Source of the DNA: a virus
DNA length: 64,000 bases
Strand: one strand, 5' to 3'
Virus record (IMG/VR): IMGVR_UViG_3300032893_000025
Location: 1-64,000 of that record
The notes beneath the pieces are model-generated. The model worked only from the letters and a program-made list of their open reading frames with translations, did not search any database and was not told the origin of the DNA. Of this stretch, positions 53,673-61,814 are shown piece by piece. A program made the position numbers and the translations under genes. Each line of letters opens with the position of its first letter. Within the stretch, counting starts at the first letter, position 1.

Positions 53673-53763
53673 AACACTGTAAATTTACTAAACTATATAA
53701 TTAAAACCAAATTTAATTTCTATGAATATTTATCAGTATTACTCATAGATAATATAAAAGAAA

Positions 53764-53784
53764 GGGGATAGGAGACCTACCCCC
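53764..53784 (-). terminator. Intrinsic terminator after the 544-residue structural gene
   Basis: On the - strand GGGGGTAGG pairs with CCTATCCCC across a short TCT loop with one bulge, and TTTCTTTTAT follows. It lies 22 bases after the stop codon of the 544-residue gene and would limit transcription into the fibre genes. Confidence 0.75.
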
Positions 53785-53805
53785 AATCTTGGTATTATTT
53801 CAGGA

Positions 53806-55440
53806 TTAAGAAACCCCAAATACAGTTTGCATTACAGTATTATCATTTGTTGTAAGCAGAACGTCTATTGCAATATTTATAGTTATAAAACTATCACTTG
53901 CACCAACTAAAGGAGCAGTTGTTCTTTTTGCTCTTAAAGTTGTTAAAGCATATTGTTTACTTGAACTTGCTTCCTTGATATAGTTAGCAGGTGGATAAGC
54001 TTGGTGAGCAAAAGTCCTATTTTGGAACTGACTTAAGATTTCCATTTCAGCTACCTGTTTCCAAGTACCAGTACCAGCTTTAGCAGATTGTCCATCACCA
54101 TAAGTTAATGTACTGTCAAAACCTAAATCATAAGTATAACCAGTACCAGTGTAAGGGTTAATATATGTGCTATTAGTTAATTTAGGTTTAACATAGAATT
54201 TAACTAACTCATGTCTACCAGTAATAGCATCAAAACTAACTGGAAGAGCTGAAAGTTTTAAACCCCAAATACCAGCAGTTGTAAAGGTTGTTACACCAGT
54301 ATTAGTTGCTTCAGTTGTACCTTCATACAAATAACCAGTTTCACCTTGGAACGGTTCATCTAAAGTAAATGTAGCAGCACTAGTTGTAGCAGTATCTACT
54401 AAATATTTAGTAGCTACAGATTCACCAGTTGCAATAGTTACAGCAACGTTTGTCCATGTTGAATCATCAGCAGATGTTAAAACTAAAGGTGGTAAATAAT
54501 ACTTTTCTGGATTATATGTAATAGTTACAGTAGTAGTACCGGATGCAACAGCTTGAGTACCAGCATTAATAGCAGCTACAATAGCAGCACCATTAGCAGC
54601 AGCATCACCAGCATCAGCAACTAAATATAAAGTTTCTCCAATATAAATAGCTGTATGACCAGCACCAGAACCTAAAGCAGACGTACTAAATGTGAAACTT
54701 CTACCATTAGAAGTAGGAACATTAATAGCTGTTAAAGTTGTTGAAGCAGCTACAGTAGCTGTAGAAGCAGTAAAAGTACCTGTACCATCAGCAGTTACTG
54801 TATAAACAGAAACTGTAGTAGATCCTTTTGTATATTTATATACAGTTGAACTTCCTGTAAAAGCAGCAGTGGATGTTCCACCTGAACCTGTTGCAATACG
54901 TTCTGTTCTAATTATAGCTTCAGGAACTCTACTATCAAGATTTCTCTTAGCAGATTCAAATAAACCTTTAGCTACAGTTGCTTGTGTATCACTTGAGGTA
55001 GCCTGATAAGCCATACTCTTAATATAAGGAGAAGTATATGTGTCTCCTAAACCACGTAAGAATTCAAGATCAAATACATAAGCTTTACCAGCAGTAATTG
55101 TACCTAATCCACCAATTGTACCAGCAGCATTAGCACCTAAATAAGATACTTGTGTTACATCTTGTACAGCAGTTTGATATTCTTTGCTTACTAATTGTTC
55201 ACCCCTAAATGTAGGAGAAAACATCAGTGTTCCATCAGCTCTTCTTTGAACAATACGGATATTGCTAGTTAAATTATAACTACCTGATCCTACTGCATCA
55301 ACAACTGATTCAGTTATAATAGTACCTTCTTCATCAATTACAGCTACTGCTCCCGCAGGAAGAGTTGCAATAGTGGTATTGGTACTTCTTGTTACGTTGC
55401 CTATAAATTGATATAGACTTGCATCATTAAATGTTGCCAT
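53806..55440 (-). CDS. Abundant structural protein, 544 residues (Ala/Thr-rich)
   Basis: The protein opens MATFNDASLYQFIGNVTRST and is rich in Thr, Ala and Gly, with beta-structured GTGTFTAST-type stretches in the middle (about 185-310). Codons lean on GCT, GGT, ACT and GTT, like the capsid gene and unlike neighbours, which suggests high expression. It is also followed by its own terminator. I infer a major virion component (auxiliary capsid, head fibre or tail). The exact role cannot be read from sequence. Confidence 0.6.
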   Translation of the reverse strand: MATFNDASLYQFIGNVTRSTNTTIATLPAGAVAVIDEEGTIITESVVDAVGSGSYNLTSNIRIVQRRADGTLMFSPTFRGEQLVSKEYQTAVQDVTQVSYLGANAAGTIGGLGTITAGKAYVFDLEFLRGLGDTYTSPYIKSMAYQATSSDTQATVAKGLFESAKRNLDSRVPEAIIRTERIATGSGGTSTAAFTGSSTVYKYTKGSTTVSVYTVTADGTGTFTASTATVAASTTLTAINVPTSNGRSFTFSTSALGSGAGHTAIYIGETLYLVADAGDAAANGAAIVAAINAGTQAVASGTTTVTITYNPEKYYLPPLVLTSADDSTWTNVAVTIATGESVATKYLVDTATTSAATFTLDEPFQGETGYLYEGTTEATNTGVTTFTTAGIWGLKLSALPVSFDAITGRHELVKFYVKPKLTNSTYINPYTGTGYTYDLGFDSTLTYGDGQSAKAGTGTWKQVAEMEILSQFQNRTFAHQAYPPANYIKEASSSKQYALTTLRAKRTTAPLVGASDSFITINIAIDVLLTTNDNTVMQTVFGVS

Positions 55441-55470
55441 TTTTAAAATATATTTAGTTAAACAATAGGG

Positions 55471-56145
55471 TTATTCCCCTTCTTTTATTAATTCACTTTG
55501 TTGTATACTTGAGTTAAGTTTATATGCTTTTTCTGTTAATAATACAGCAGTATCTATTACTTCATCATGTAAACTTAAATCTAATTCAGATGTGTTATTT
55601 GTAGCCAAACTAATTGCTGTAGGGTATTTTACATAATATAAATAATAATATACTATAGAATACCCTGGTGGAATTATTAATTCATGTGCTTCAGCAGGTA
55701 ATGCTGTTTCTCCTACACCATAATTCATTCTCCATACCATATCCTTATAAGGATTTTTAAATGGGTTTTTTTCATTTAAATTATAATGCGGGTCAGTTAC
55801 AAATTTTACCCTTACCCTTCTAGGAGTAGTTCCATCTGTAATTGTAATTTCTTCTACATCTACATATTTAAGATCTACTGGTAATTCAAAATAAGTACCA
55901 TAATCTCTATTAGTATTTGTATTGTATCCTTCTGTAGCATCATATCTTTTGGCTTTCAACAATTTTGTTAAAAATGTCTTGGCTTTAGGATCTTTTTCAA
56001 TTAGTTCAAAATATTTCTTCGTTACTAATTCCTGTGCTTGGTTTAAGAACAATTCTACTTCATTAGACGGAATATGTATTCCAGCTAATTTAGTGTGGTT
56101 CTTAATCCTATTTTCATAGTTATATTGCATTTCTATAGCAGTCAT
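55471..56145 (-). CDS. Ring/adaptor protein, third of three related genes
   Basis: A 224-residue protein. Its N-terminal helices (MTAIEMQYNYENRI, VELFLNQAQELVTKKYFE) match the pattern of the next two proteins upstream. Then comes a beta region and a C-terminal helix (HDEVIDTAVLLTEKAY). This is the layout of the stacked ring proteins between portal and muzzle in crAss-like virions. Confidence 0.6.
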   Translation of the reverse strand: MTAIEMQYNYENRIKNHTKLAGIHIPSNEVELFLNQAQELVTKKYFELIEKDPKAKTFLTKLLKAKRYDATEGYNTNTNRDYGTYFELPVDLKYVDVEEITITDGTTPRRVRVKFVTDPHYNLNEKNPFKNPYKDMVWRMNYGVGETALPAEAHELIIPPGYSIVYYYLYYVKYPTAISLATNNTSELDLSLHDEVIDTAVLLTEKAYKLNSSIQQSELIKEGE

Positions 56146-56147
56146 AA

Positions 56148-56840
56148 TTAATTCTGTTTAGTTTGCAACATATATTTATACTCTTTTAAATAAATATCCA
56201 CAGCCAATCTTATCATTTCTTCATGGTTATAGTTTTGTAACTCACAAGTTAGTGTTGTGTTACCTGATGCAGTTAATCCCATATATTTAGGACTTCTTAA
56301 GTAAGTTAAACTTATACTGTCACTATTTGTATCAACTGTAGTGTAACTATCTACTATTACCAGCATTACATCACTTCCTTCAAAATATACTATTGGTTCA
56401 TTTAATATAGGTTTATTATAAATATTACTTGTAATTTTACCTACATCACTATAATTATCCCCAACAATATTATTAGTCCATCCTGTTACAGATATTGGTT
56501 GTGTTCTTGTTACATAAGAATCTGATCTTATATAATGTAAAAAAGATATACCCGTTAATCCTACCCTAAACCCTATTCCAGTTAATGGCCCAGTAGTTAT
56601 ACTATCTGGAGTTATTAATTCTGAAACAATTAAATTTCTTAAATCCCCGAAGTTTTTCTGTATACTTTCTATATTTTCTTTAAAAGTTGGTTTATTAAGA
56701 TACTTATTATATAAATATCTTGTTTGAGCTATATTTATCATTATAAGTTTGGTATCTGTATCAACAGGTTCTTCCTTGAACTTTGGATCTACAGTTTCAA
56801 TTAACTTATCAAATTCATATAAAAACTCATATACATTCAT
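56148..56840 (-). CDS. Ring/adaptor protein, second of three related genes
   Basis: A 230-residue protein with the same plan as its neighbours: helices MNVYEFLYEFDKLIE and INIAQTRYLYNKYL, a beta-rich centre, and a C-terminal helix (NHEEMIRLAVDIYLKEY). Overlaps the gene upstream by one base. Probably one ring of the tail barrel. Confidence 0.6.
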   Translation of the reverse strand: MNVYEFLYEFDKLIETVDPKFKEEPVDTDTKLIMINIAQTRYLYNKYLNKPTFKENIESIQKNFGDLRNLIVSELITPDSITTGPLTGIGFRVGLTGISFLHYIRSDSYVTRTQPISVTGWTNNIVGDNYSDVGKITSNIYNKPILNEPIVYFEGSDVMLVIVDSYTTVDTNSDSISLTYLRSPKYMGLTASGNTTLTCELQNYNHEEMIRLAVDIYLKEYKYMLQTKQN

Positions 56841-57475
56841 TAGTTACTACTTTGGGTTTCTTGTATATTAAATACAACTTTTGATATATCTATAGCTTTA
56901 TCTACTATTCTTCTATGTAAACTTTCTTGCAATTCACAATTATTAATAGAACTTATATCTGTTCTTTTTTTAACATATATTAAAGAGATATTAGTAATTG
57001 TTGTATAATCATCTCCTAAAACTGTTAATTTATTATCTTCTATATAACATTTAGGATTTTTAAATATCCTACTTGAATTAAATACAGAAGATAATATTTC
57101 TGTTGCTTTATCTCTTGATACTACAAAATTCTTTAATGGTTGGGCAGATGATATAAATTGTGTAGGAATAAATCCTGTTGCTGACATTGCCGTTCTAGTT
57201 AAAGAAGAATAAGAGTCTATGTATAGCCAGTAATCTGCTGGTAAAGCCCTATAATAAACTTTATTGGATCCTGTGTAAGTTGCTGCTACAGAATCTGTAG
57301 TTACTATCTCTTCTAATAAGAGATAATTTTTTTCATTATATAAATCTTTTATAATATAATCCTGAGATCTATTAAGTAACGCATACACCTGAGTATCTGT
57401 GAACCCAGGTGCTGCTCCTGAAGCAATTACATCTGCTCCAAGTCTAAATTCATATAACATCTCAGTATTAGTCAT
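56840..57475 (-). CDS. Ring/adaptor protein, first of three related genes
   Basis: A 211-residue protein starting MTNTEMLYEFRLGADVI, with VYALLNRSQDYIIKDLY aligning by eye with the second helices of the two genes that follow. Its C-terminus SLHRRIVDKAIDISKVVF matches their final helices. The three appear to be paralogues that build successive rings. Confidence 0.6.
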   Translation of the reverse strand: MTNTEMLYEFRLGADVIASGAAPGFTDTQVYALLNRSQDYIIKDLYNEKNYLLLEEIVTTDSVAATYTGSNKVYYRALPADYWLYIDSYSSLTRTAMSATGFIPTQFISSAQPLKNFVVSRDKATEILSSVFNSSRIFKNPKCYIEDNKLTVLGDDYTTITNISLIYVKKRTDISSINNCELQESLHRRIVDKAIDISKVVFNIQETQSSN

Positions 57476-58449
57476 TATTCAGCTTCTACTTTTTTACTAG
57501 TTGATTTTCCTATAGGATTATATACTCCATTAGCCAAATCTATTCTTTCTAAAAGAATTAAATAAGTATCATCCTTATCTTTATTCTTTTCTGCTAAAGC
57601 TAAATAACTAATCATTTCTTCCATAGTATATTTACTTCCACCAGGAAGATTATAACTATCTACCCCATTCTTTGTTATTGCACCAGCAGTTACTCCATTA
57701 AGTAAAAGAATCTTGTATTTCTTATCAGGATCATCTATAATGGCTAAAAATCCTTTTTTATCTTTAGATATTATTTCATCTATATCCTGAACAAGTCTAT
57801 TACTTGTTATATTTTTAGGTACTTCTATAAAGTCTTTTTTGCTTAAATGATATAATCTTAAGAATTCTACCATTCTGTCAATATTACTTTGTAGTTTACC
57901 AAATTCAGTGTAACATTTAGTTAATACTTCAGCAGCAGTCTTTTTAGATGTATCTTCATATTCTCCATCTTTTAATGCCCAAACATAATGTTGTTTGTCT
58001 AATCTTTGTTCCCAGGATGGAGCTATATCATGCCACATCTTTAGTATTTTATACTTTATCATATCCTCAGGAATGGATAAGTCTAACATATAACCATTTA
58101 ATTTTATAGAAGCATCTACTTCAAATTTTACTCTGGTTAGATTACTTTTTCCTGTATTCCAAACACAGTTTGGGTCATTACTGTTAGGTGTTAAATCTAT
58201 ACCTATAACACTCTCAAAGAATTCTTTTTCTTCTGGTGATTCAAAAGGATTAAAATAATACCCTTTATCTGATATTGGTAAACATCTTTCAAACATAGCC
58301 CCATCATACATAAAACTGTGTATTGAATTTGAACTAGATTTAATAAGAGTTAAATCTTTTCCATCAATTGGCTTTAAAGCCACTTTCTTGTTTTTTAAAA
58401 ATCCTTTTTTAATTCCTTCCTCAATTGTCCAAGTTTTCTTACTTTCCAT
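57475..58449 (-). CDS. Capsid-associated protein directly after the MCP (324 residues)
   Basis: A 324-residue soluble alpha/beta protein with an N-terminal MESKKTWTIEEGIKKGF and charged C-terminal tail KSTSKKVEAE. Genes in this position of crAss-like phages encode virion proteins, sometimes an auxiliary capsid protein. The MCP terminator lies just upstream, so it should be made at a lower level than the MCP. I cannot recognise a fold. Confidence 0.5.
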   Translation of the reverse strand: MESKKTWTIEEGIKKGFLKNKKVALKPIDGKDLTLIKSSSNSIHSFMYDGAMFERCLPISDKGYYFNPFESPEEKEFFESVIGIDLTPNSNDPNCVWNTGKSNLTRVKFEVDASIKLNGYMLDLSIPEDMIKYKILKMWHDIAPSWEQRLDKQHYVWALKDGEYEDTSKKTAAEVLTKCYTEFGKLQSNIDRMVEFLRLYHLSKKDFIEVPKNITSNRLVQDIDEIISKDKKGFLAIIDDPDKKYKILLLNGVTAGAITKNGVDSYNLPGGSKYTMEEMISYLALAEKNKDKDDTYLILLERIDLANGVYNPIGKSTSKKVEAE

Positions 58450-58478
58450 AGTTTACTTTAATTTAAATTTATAAAATA

Positions 58479-58508
58479 AAGTAAAGGTGCATTTCTACAC
58501 CTTTACTT
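58479..58508 (-). terminator. Intrinsic terminator after the major capsid gene
   Basis: AAGTAAAGGTG and CACCTTTACTT form an 11-bp perfect stem with an 8-base loop. On the - strand TTTATTTTATA follows, giving an ordinary terminator 11 bases after the MCP stop. It is near-symmetric, with a T-rich tail on the + strand as well. Confidence 0.85.
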
Positions 58509-58519
58509 TTTAGTTTTTA

Positions 58520-60028
58520 TTAATAACCAAGTGCTTTATAAGTAGATGGCATGTAACGTCCTGTACGTAAAGGATTTTTAATCCTGACAGAAGTTATACA
58601 CATTTTACTTAATTGGTAAGCATCTTGCATATCAGCTACAGGATGTGGTACAGATCCTAGTCCGCCTGGGCTATAAGGATCACGGAATCCAGGTCTATAA
58701 GCCATGAATTCTTCCCAACCTTTAATACCTACTTTAGCAATATTAGGTTCTCCTTTATCTGAACCAAAATCCCAGATATTGTAAATGTAAGAACTGATAT
58801 AACCACCATTTGGATTAGAAATCTTACCAGCGGTTACTGGACTATCTAACATCTTATCAACCATCATTTCAATAGTAATACCATTGATCCAGTCAAATTT
58901 AGTTATTTGTCCTTCAGTTACATTAACTTTACCATTAACAACTTGAACGTTATGGTCACTTCTTAACCAAGCATAAGTAGCCATTTTAGCGGCAACAGCT
59001 TTATGGAATTGATACATACCAAATTCTCCAGTTGTTACTAAGAAACGTCTATCACTTTCATCTAACTTGTTATAAGAGATACCCATTAAGAAATCTGTAA
59101 AGCCATCTAAGTTAAATACATTGTAAAAACCTAAGTTAGAACCAGCCATTTGGTCATAAAGACCATAACCAGCTTTAACAGGATTACCAGATTCACCAAA
59201 GATTTGAGTAGTACCATCAAGACCTACAGTATTTTTACCATAAAGAATAACTCTTGCCTGATCTCTCTTAGCTTGTTTGTAGAATTCCCATTCTAATTTA
59301 TTAATCCATGCTTCCTGAATTTTACCTTTATCATCTTGGAATTTAAAAGCTAAAGGAATATTCTTACCAGCAGCAATTATAGAAGAAGGAATAGTCACAC
59401 TTTTTCTAATATGAGTGATCCAGTTTTGTAGTTCAAACATACTTTCAAAATGTATATCACTACCACGCAATGACATATCTTCTTCAACAGGAGCATAAAG
59501 TGATCCATAAGGTACACCAGCTAGTAATTCTTCTACAGGCATGTAAGATGTTGGGCTACTTCCGTAAACCTGAACTTTATACCTCCAATAAGAACCAACT
59601 TGTGTAGGATCTTCCATAATACGTACCTGATAATCTTCAGGTCTTAACCCTGCTATAACAGATGGAGCACTAAACCATTTTTCTGCAAAATACAGATAGA
59701 ATGGTTGAAAGTTTTCCCCTACTTTAGCAGTAGTAGATGAACTTACTTCAGTTTCTGATAACCCATAGGTAGCTTTTACCAATGGAATATTTCTTTCAGA
59801 TGTACCGCGTAAGTACCATTTATATACTGGTTGATCTGTATAGATAGTAGGATACTTATCTACTACAGCAACGAGATTATCATCCCCGTTAACCATACTA
59901 TATAAATTATCAATAGTTTGTGATAGAACTGCCGGCCCTTTAGTGTATCCTATATAGGCCAGATTGTTCCACTTTGTAAAACCAGCCCAGTATTTGGGAT
60001 TGGTCACTTGAGTTACCGCAATTTTCAT
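58520..60028 (-). CDS. Major capsid protein, crAss-like HK97 fold
   Basis: A 502-residue protein that I recognise as the crAss-type MCP: MKIAVTQVTNPKYWAGFTKW opening, a KWYLRGTSERNIPLVKATYG segment, a LVTTGEFGMYQFHKAVAAK spine-helix-like segment, and a C-terminus ending SVRIKNPLRTGRYMPSTYK. It forms the icosahedral shell. Codon choice is biased toward GCT, GGT and ACC, as in a highly expressed gene. It follows a scaffold-like gene and is followed by a strong terminator. Confidence 0.88.
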   Translation of the reverse strand: MKIAVTQVTNPKYWAGFTKWNNLAYIGYTKGPAVLSQTIDNLYSMVNGDDNLVAVVDKYPTIYTDQPVYKWYLRGTSERNIPLVKATYGLSETEVSSSTTAKVGENFQPFYLYFAEKWFSAPSVIAGLRPEDYQVRIMEDPTQVGSYWRYKVQVYGSSPTSYMPVEELLAGVPYGSLYAPVEEDMSLRGSDIHFESMFELQNWITHIRKSVTIPSSIIAAGKNIPLAFKFQDDKGKIQEAWINKLEWEFYKQAKRDQARVILYGKNTVGLDGTTQIFGESGNPVKAGYGLYDQMAGSNLGFYNVFNLDGFTDFLMGISYNKLDESDRRFLVTTGEFGMYQFHKAVAAKMATYAWLRSDHNVQVVNGKVNVTEGQITKFDWINGITIEMMVDKMLDSPVTAGKISNPNGGYISSYIYNIWDFGSDKGEPNIAKVGIKGWEEFMAYRPGFRDPYSPGGLGSVPHPVADMQDAYQLSKMCITSVRIKNPLRTGRYMPSTYKALGY

Positions 60029-60046
60029 ATTTATTTATAATTAAGC

Positions 60047-61219
60047 TTATCTTCTTGTATTAATTGTACCAAACAGACTGTCTAAAGTTCCCTTTCCTGA
60101 TTCATCATCTTCTGTATCCATTACTGGATTACCACCTTTCCTTGGTGTAGTTTTAAGGATATTTTCTAATTCTTCAGTTGCTTTAGTTTTAGCTTTTGCT
60201 AAAGGCTTATCAAACTTTCCATCTAATAATCCATTTTTAATAGCATAAGCAACCATAGTATCAAATTTAATAGGATCTTTTTGTCTTAAAGACCACATAT
60301 TTCCTGAAAGTACATCTTTCTTTAAAGCATCTTTAGTTTGCTTATTAATCTTTACCCCAGGAATAGGTTCTTCAAGTTTATCAATAAATTCCGTGTATTT
60401 AGCTACAATTTGTTTCTTCTGTTCTTCCTTTACTTTAGCTTCTTCAACTTTAGCCTTTTCAGCCTGTTTAATTTGCTCTTTAGTAAATTCTTTAACATTT
60501 TTAAGAGATTGTTTGGATTCTTCAATATCTTCTCCAGATTTAACAATTCTCTCTACTTCTTTTTTAATCTTTTCTTCAGAGAAGTTTGTAGAGTTGTAAA
60601 GATCTTGGGCAATTATTTTCTTTCTTAAATCTTCTTTATCTTCTCCTAACAAATCTTCTTCTTTAATACTATCGTATTGAATTTTAGAAGCTATAAGAGA
60701 AGTTGCTGTTGCAGTATCTAAACCAAGATCTTTTAATCTTACATATTCTTTAGCATCATCTTCAAGTTCTTCTATTACACTTTGTCTTGCAATAGTAGCC
60801 TCTTTAGCAAATACTTCTTTTACTGCTTCTGCTGTACCTACTTCTTCAACTCTTTTTTCAAAATCTTCTTTACTAAATTCACTAAGGACTTCCTCCTCTA
60901 CCAGACTTTGGAAAACAAGACTATGGACATTGGAAGAAGATTTAATATTTTTGGTAGAAGGAGGAGCCTTAGTTGTAACTTTAGGTTCTTTCTCTAACTC
61001 TTCTTCATCTTTTTCATCCTTTCCAGGATTATCTTGCTTTTCTTTTATTTCTTCAGTTTCTTCTGGAAACTCATCTTCAGTTCCAGTTTTATCTATCTTT
61101 TCTATTTCTCCAGACTCAACTCCTTGTTGAACCTGTTCTTCCATTAAAGAAAACATATCAGTTCCAATTTCTGAATTATTTTCCATTAAGTTTGTAAAAT
61201 CAATTGTGTCTCTTTCCAT
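60047..61219 (-). CDS. Probable scaffolding protein (390 residues)
   Basis: A 390-residue, extremely Glu/Lys-rich protein with long coiled coils (about 110-290) and a disordered acidic N-terminal 95 residues. It has no cysteine-rich or catalytic motif. Position immediately before the MCP, high charge and helical content are those of a phage scaffold. It is the first gene after the late promoter at 61240-61271. Confidence 0.7.
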   Translation of the reverse strand: MERDTIDFTNLMENNSEIGTDMFSLMEEQVQQGVESGEIEKIDKTGTEDEFPEETEEIKEKQDNPGKDEKDEEELEKEPKVTTKAPPSTKNIKSSSNVHSLVFQSLVEEEVLSEFSKEDFEKRVEEVGTAEAVKEVFAKEATIARQSVIEELEDDAKEYVRLKDLGLDTATATSLIASKIQYDSIKEEDLLGEDKEDLRKKIIAQDLYNSTNFSEEKIKKEVERIVKSGEDIEESKQSLKNVKEFTKEQIKQAEKAKVEEAKVKEEQKKQIVAKYTEFIDKLEEPIPGVKINKQTKDALKKDVLSGNMWSLRQKDPIKFDTMVAYAIKNGLLDGKFDKPLAKAKTKATEELENILKTTPRKGGNPVMDTEDDESGKGTLDSLFGTINTRR

Positions 61220-61239
61220 ATTGTCTTGTTATTTGTTAG

Positions 61240-61271
61240 CAAATATATCTATAAGTTAAAAGTTTAACAAC
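61240..61271 (-). promoter_or_regulatory. Late promoter upstream of the scaffold and capsid genes
   Basis: Read on the - strand: GTTG (61271-61268), 20 bases, then TATATTTG (61247-61240). The -7 box is perfect; the -33 box has TTG but not the first T. The start is near 61236, 17 bases before the scaffold ATG. It likely drives the capsid operon. Confidence 0.65.
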
Positions 61272-61314
61272 TTAATAAGTTATTATTTCAGTTTATTATA
61301 ACTAAAAGTTTAAA

Positions 61315-61392
61315 CTATAATTTAGATAATAAAATTATTACCTCTAGAAATGCAACTACTATTCTAAGTAAAGTATTGTTTAAAAATGGCAT
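61315..61392 (-). pseudogene. Possible remnant of a small membrane protein
   Basis: Within a 320-base gap (61220-61539) an open frame on - reads FDWVLNKMPFLNNTLLRIVVAFLEV (split here as two parts: FDWVLNKM and PFLNNTLLRIVVAFLEV) and ends at TAG 61315. The frame is open to about 61440 without an upstream ATG; only the internal ATG at 61392 could start it. A second frame just upstream reads LQQLRDIGFTLY and may join it by a frameshift. The look is that of a decayed single-span holin-like protein. The rest of the gap is AT-rich with nothing else recognised. Confidence 0.3.
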
Positions 61393-61539
61393 TTTATTCA
61401 ATACCCAATCAAATACTGATGTTTTACCTTCTGATTTATCACTAGATATATTAGTATAAAGTAAATCCTATATCTCTAAGTTGTTGTAATATATATATAT
61501 TGTAATTCTATTATTTATTATATAAGATTTATAAAAACA

Positions 61540-61788
61540 TTAATTAGGTTTAGTTATACTATCATCCTTTAATCCTGATTTTAATTCTGCTAATTTATGT
61601 AAATATTTAGGGGTAAATATAGCTAGTAGTATCATAAAAGAATAAAATATAAAATCCCCAGAAATAGGATTTTTACTATATAACCAAAACAAGGTAAGTA
61701 TAAAATAAAATATAAGTAATAAAAAAGATTGTAATCGTGTTGAACTCTTTACACCTTCTGATTCTTCAAAGAACCCTATTTTTTTCAT
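61540..61788 (-). CDS. Holin-like membrane protein B
   Basis: An 82-residue protein with GFFEESEGVKSSTRL at the N-terminus and two membrane helices (about 20-37 and 44-62), then a charged tail. It appears paralogous to the holin-like protein at 45106-45372, and like it follows a secreted beta-helix gene. One of the two could be the holin and the other an antiholin (inference). Confidence 0.6.
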   Translation of the reverse strand: MKKIGFFEESEGVKSSTRLQSFLLLIFYFILTLFWLYSKNPISGDFIFYSFMILLAIFTPKYLHKLAELKSGLKDDSITKPN

Positions 61789-61814
61789 AATATTAATTAT
61801 TTAAGTTAAACATC

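Noticed and set aside
53679-53715. Palindrome GTAAATTTAC and box CAAATTTA upstream of the membrane coiled-coil gene
   Set aside because: The -7 box has no TTTG partner at the right distance, so I could not support a promoter, although one is expected after the terminator.
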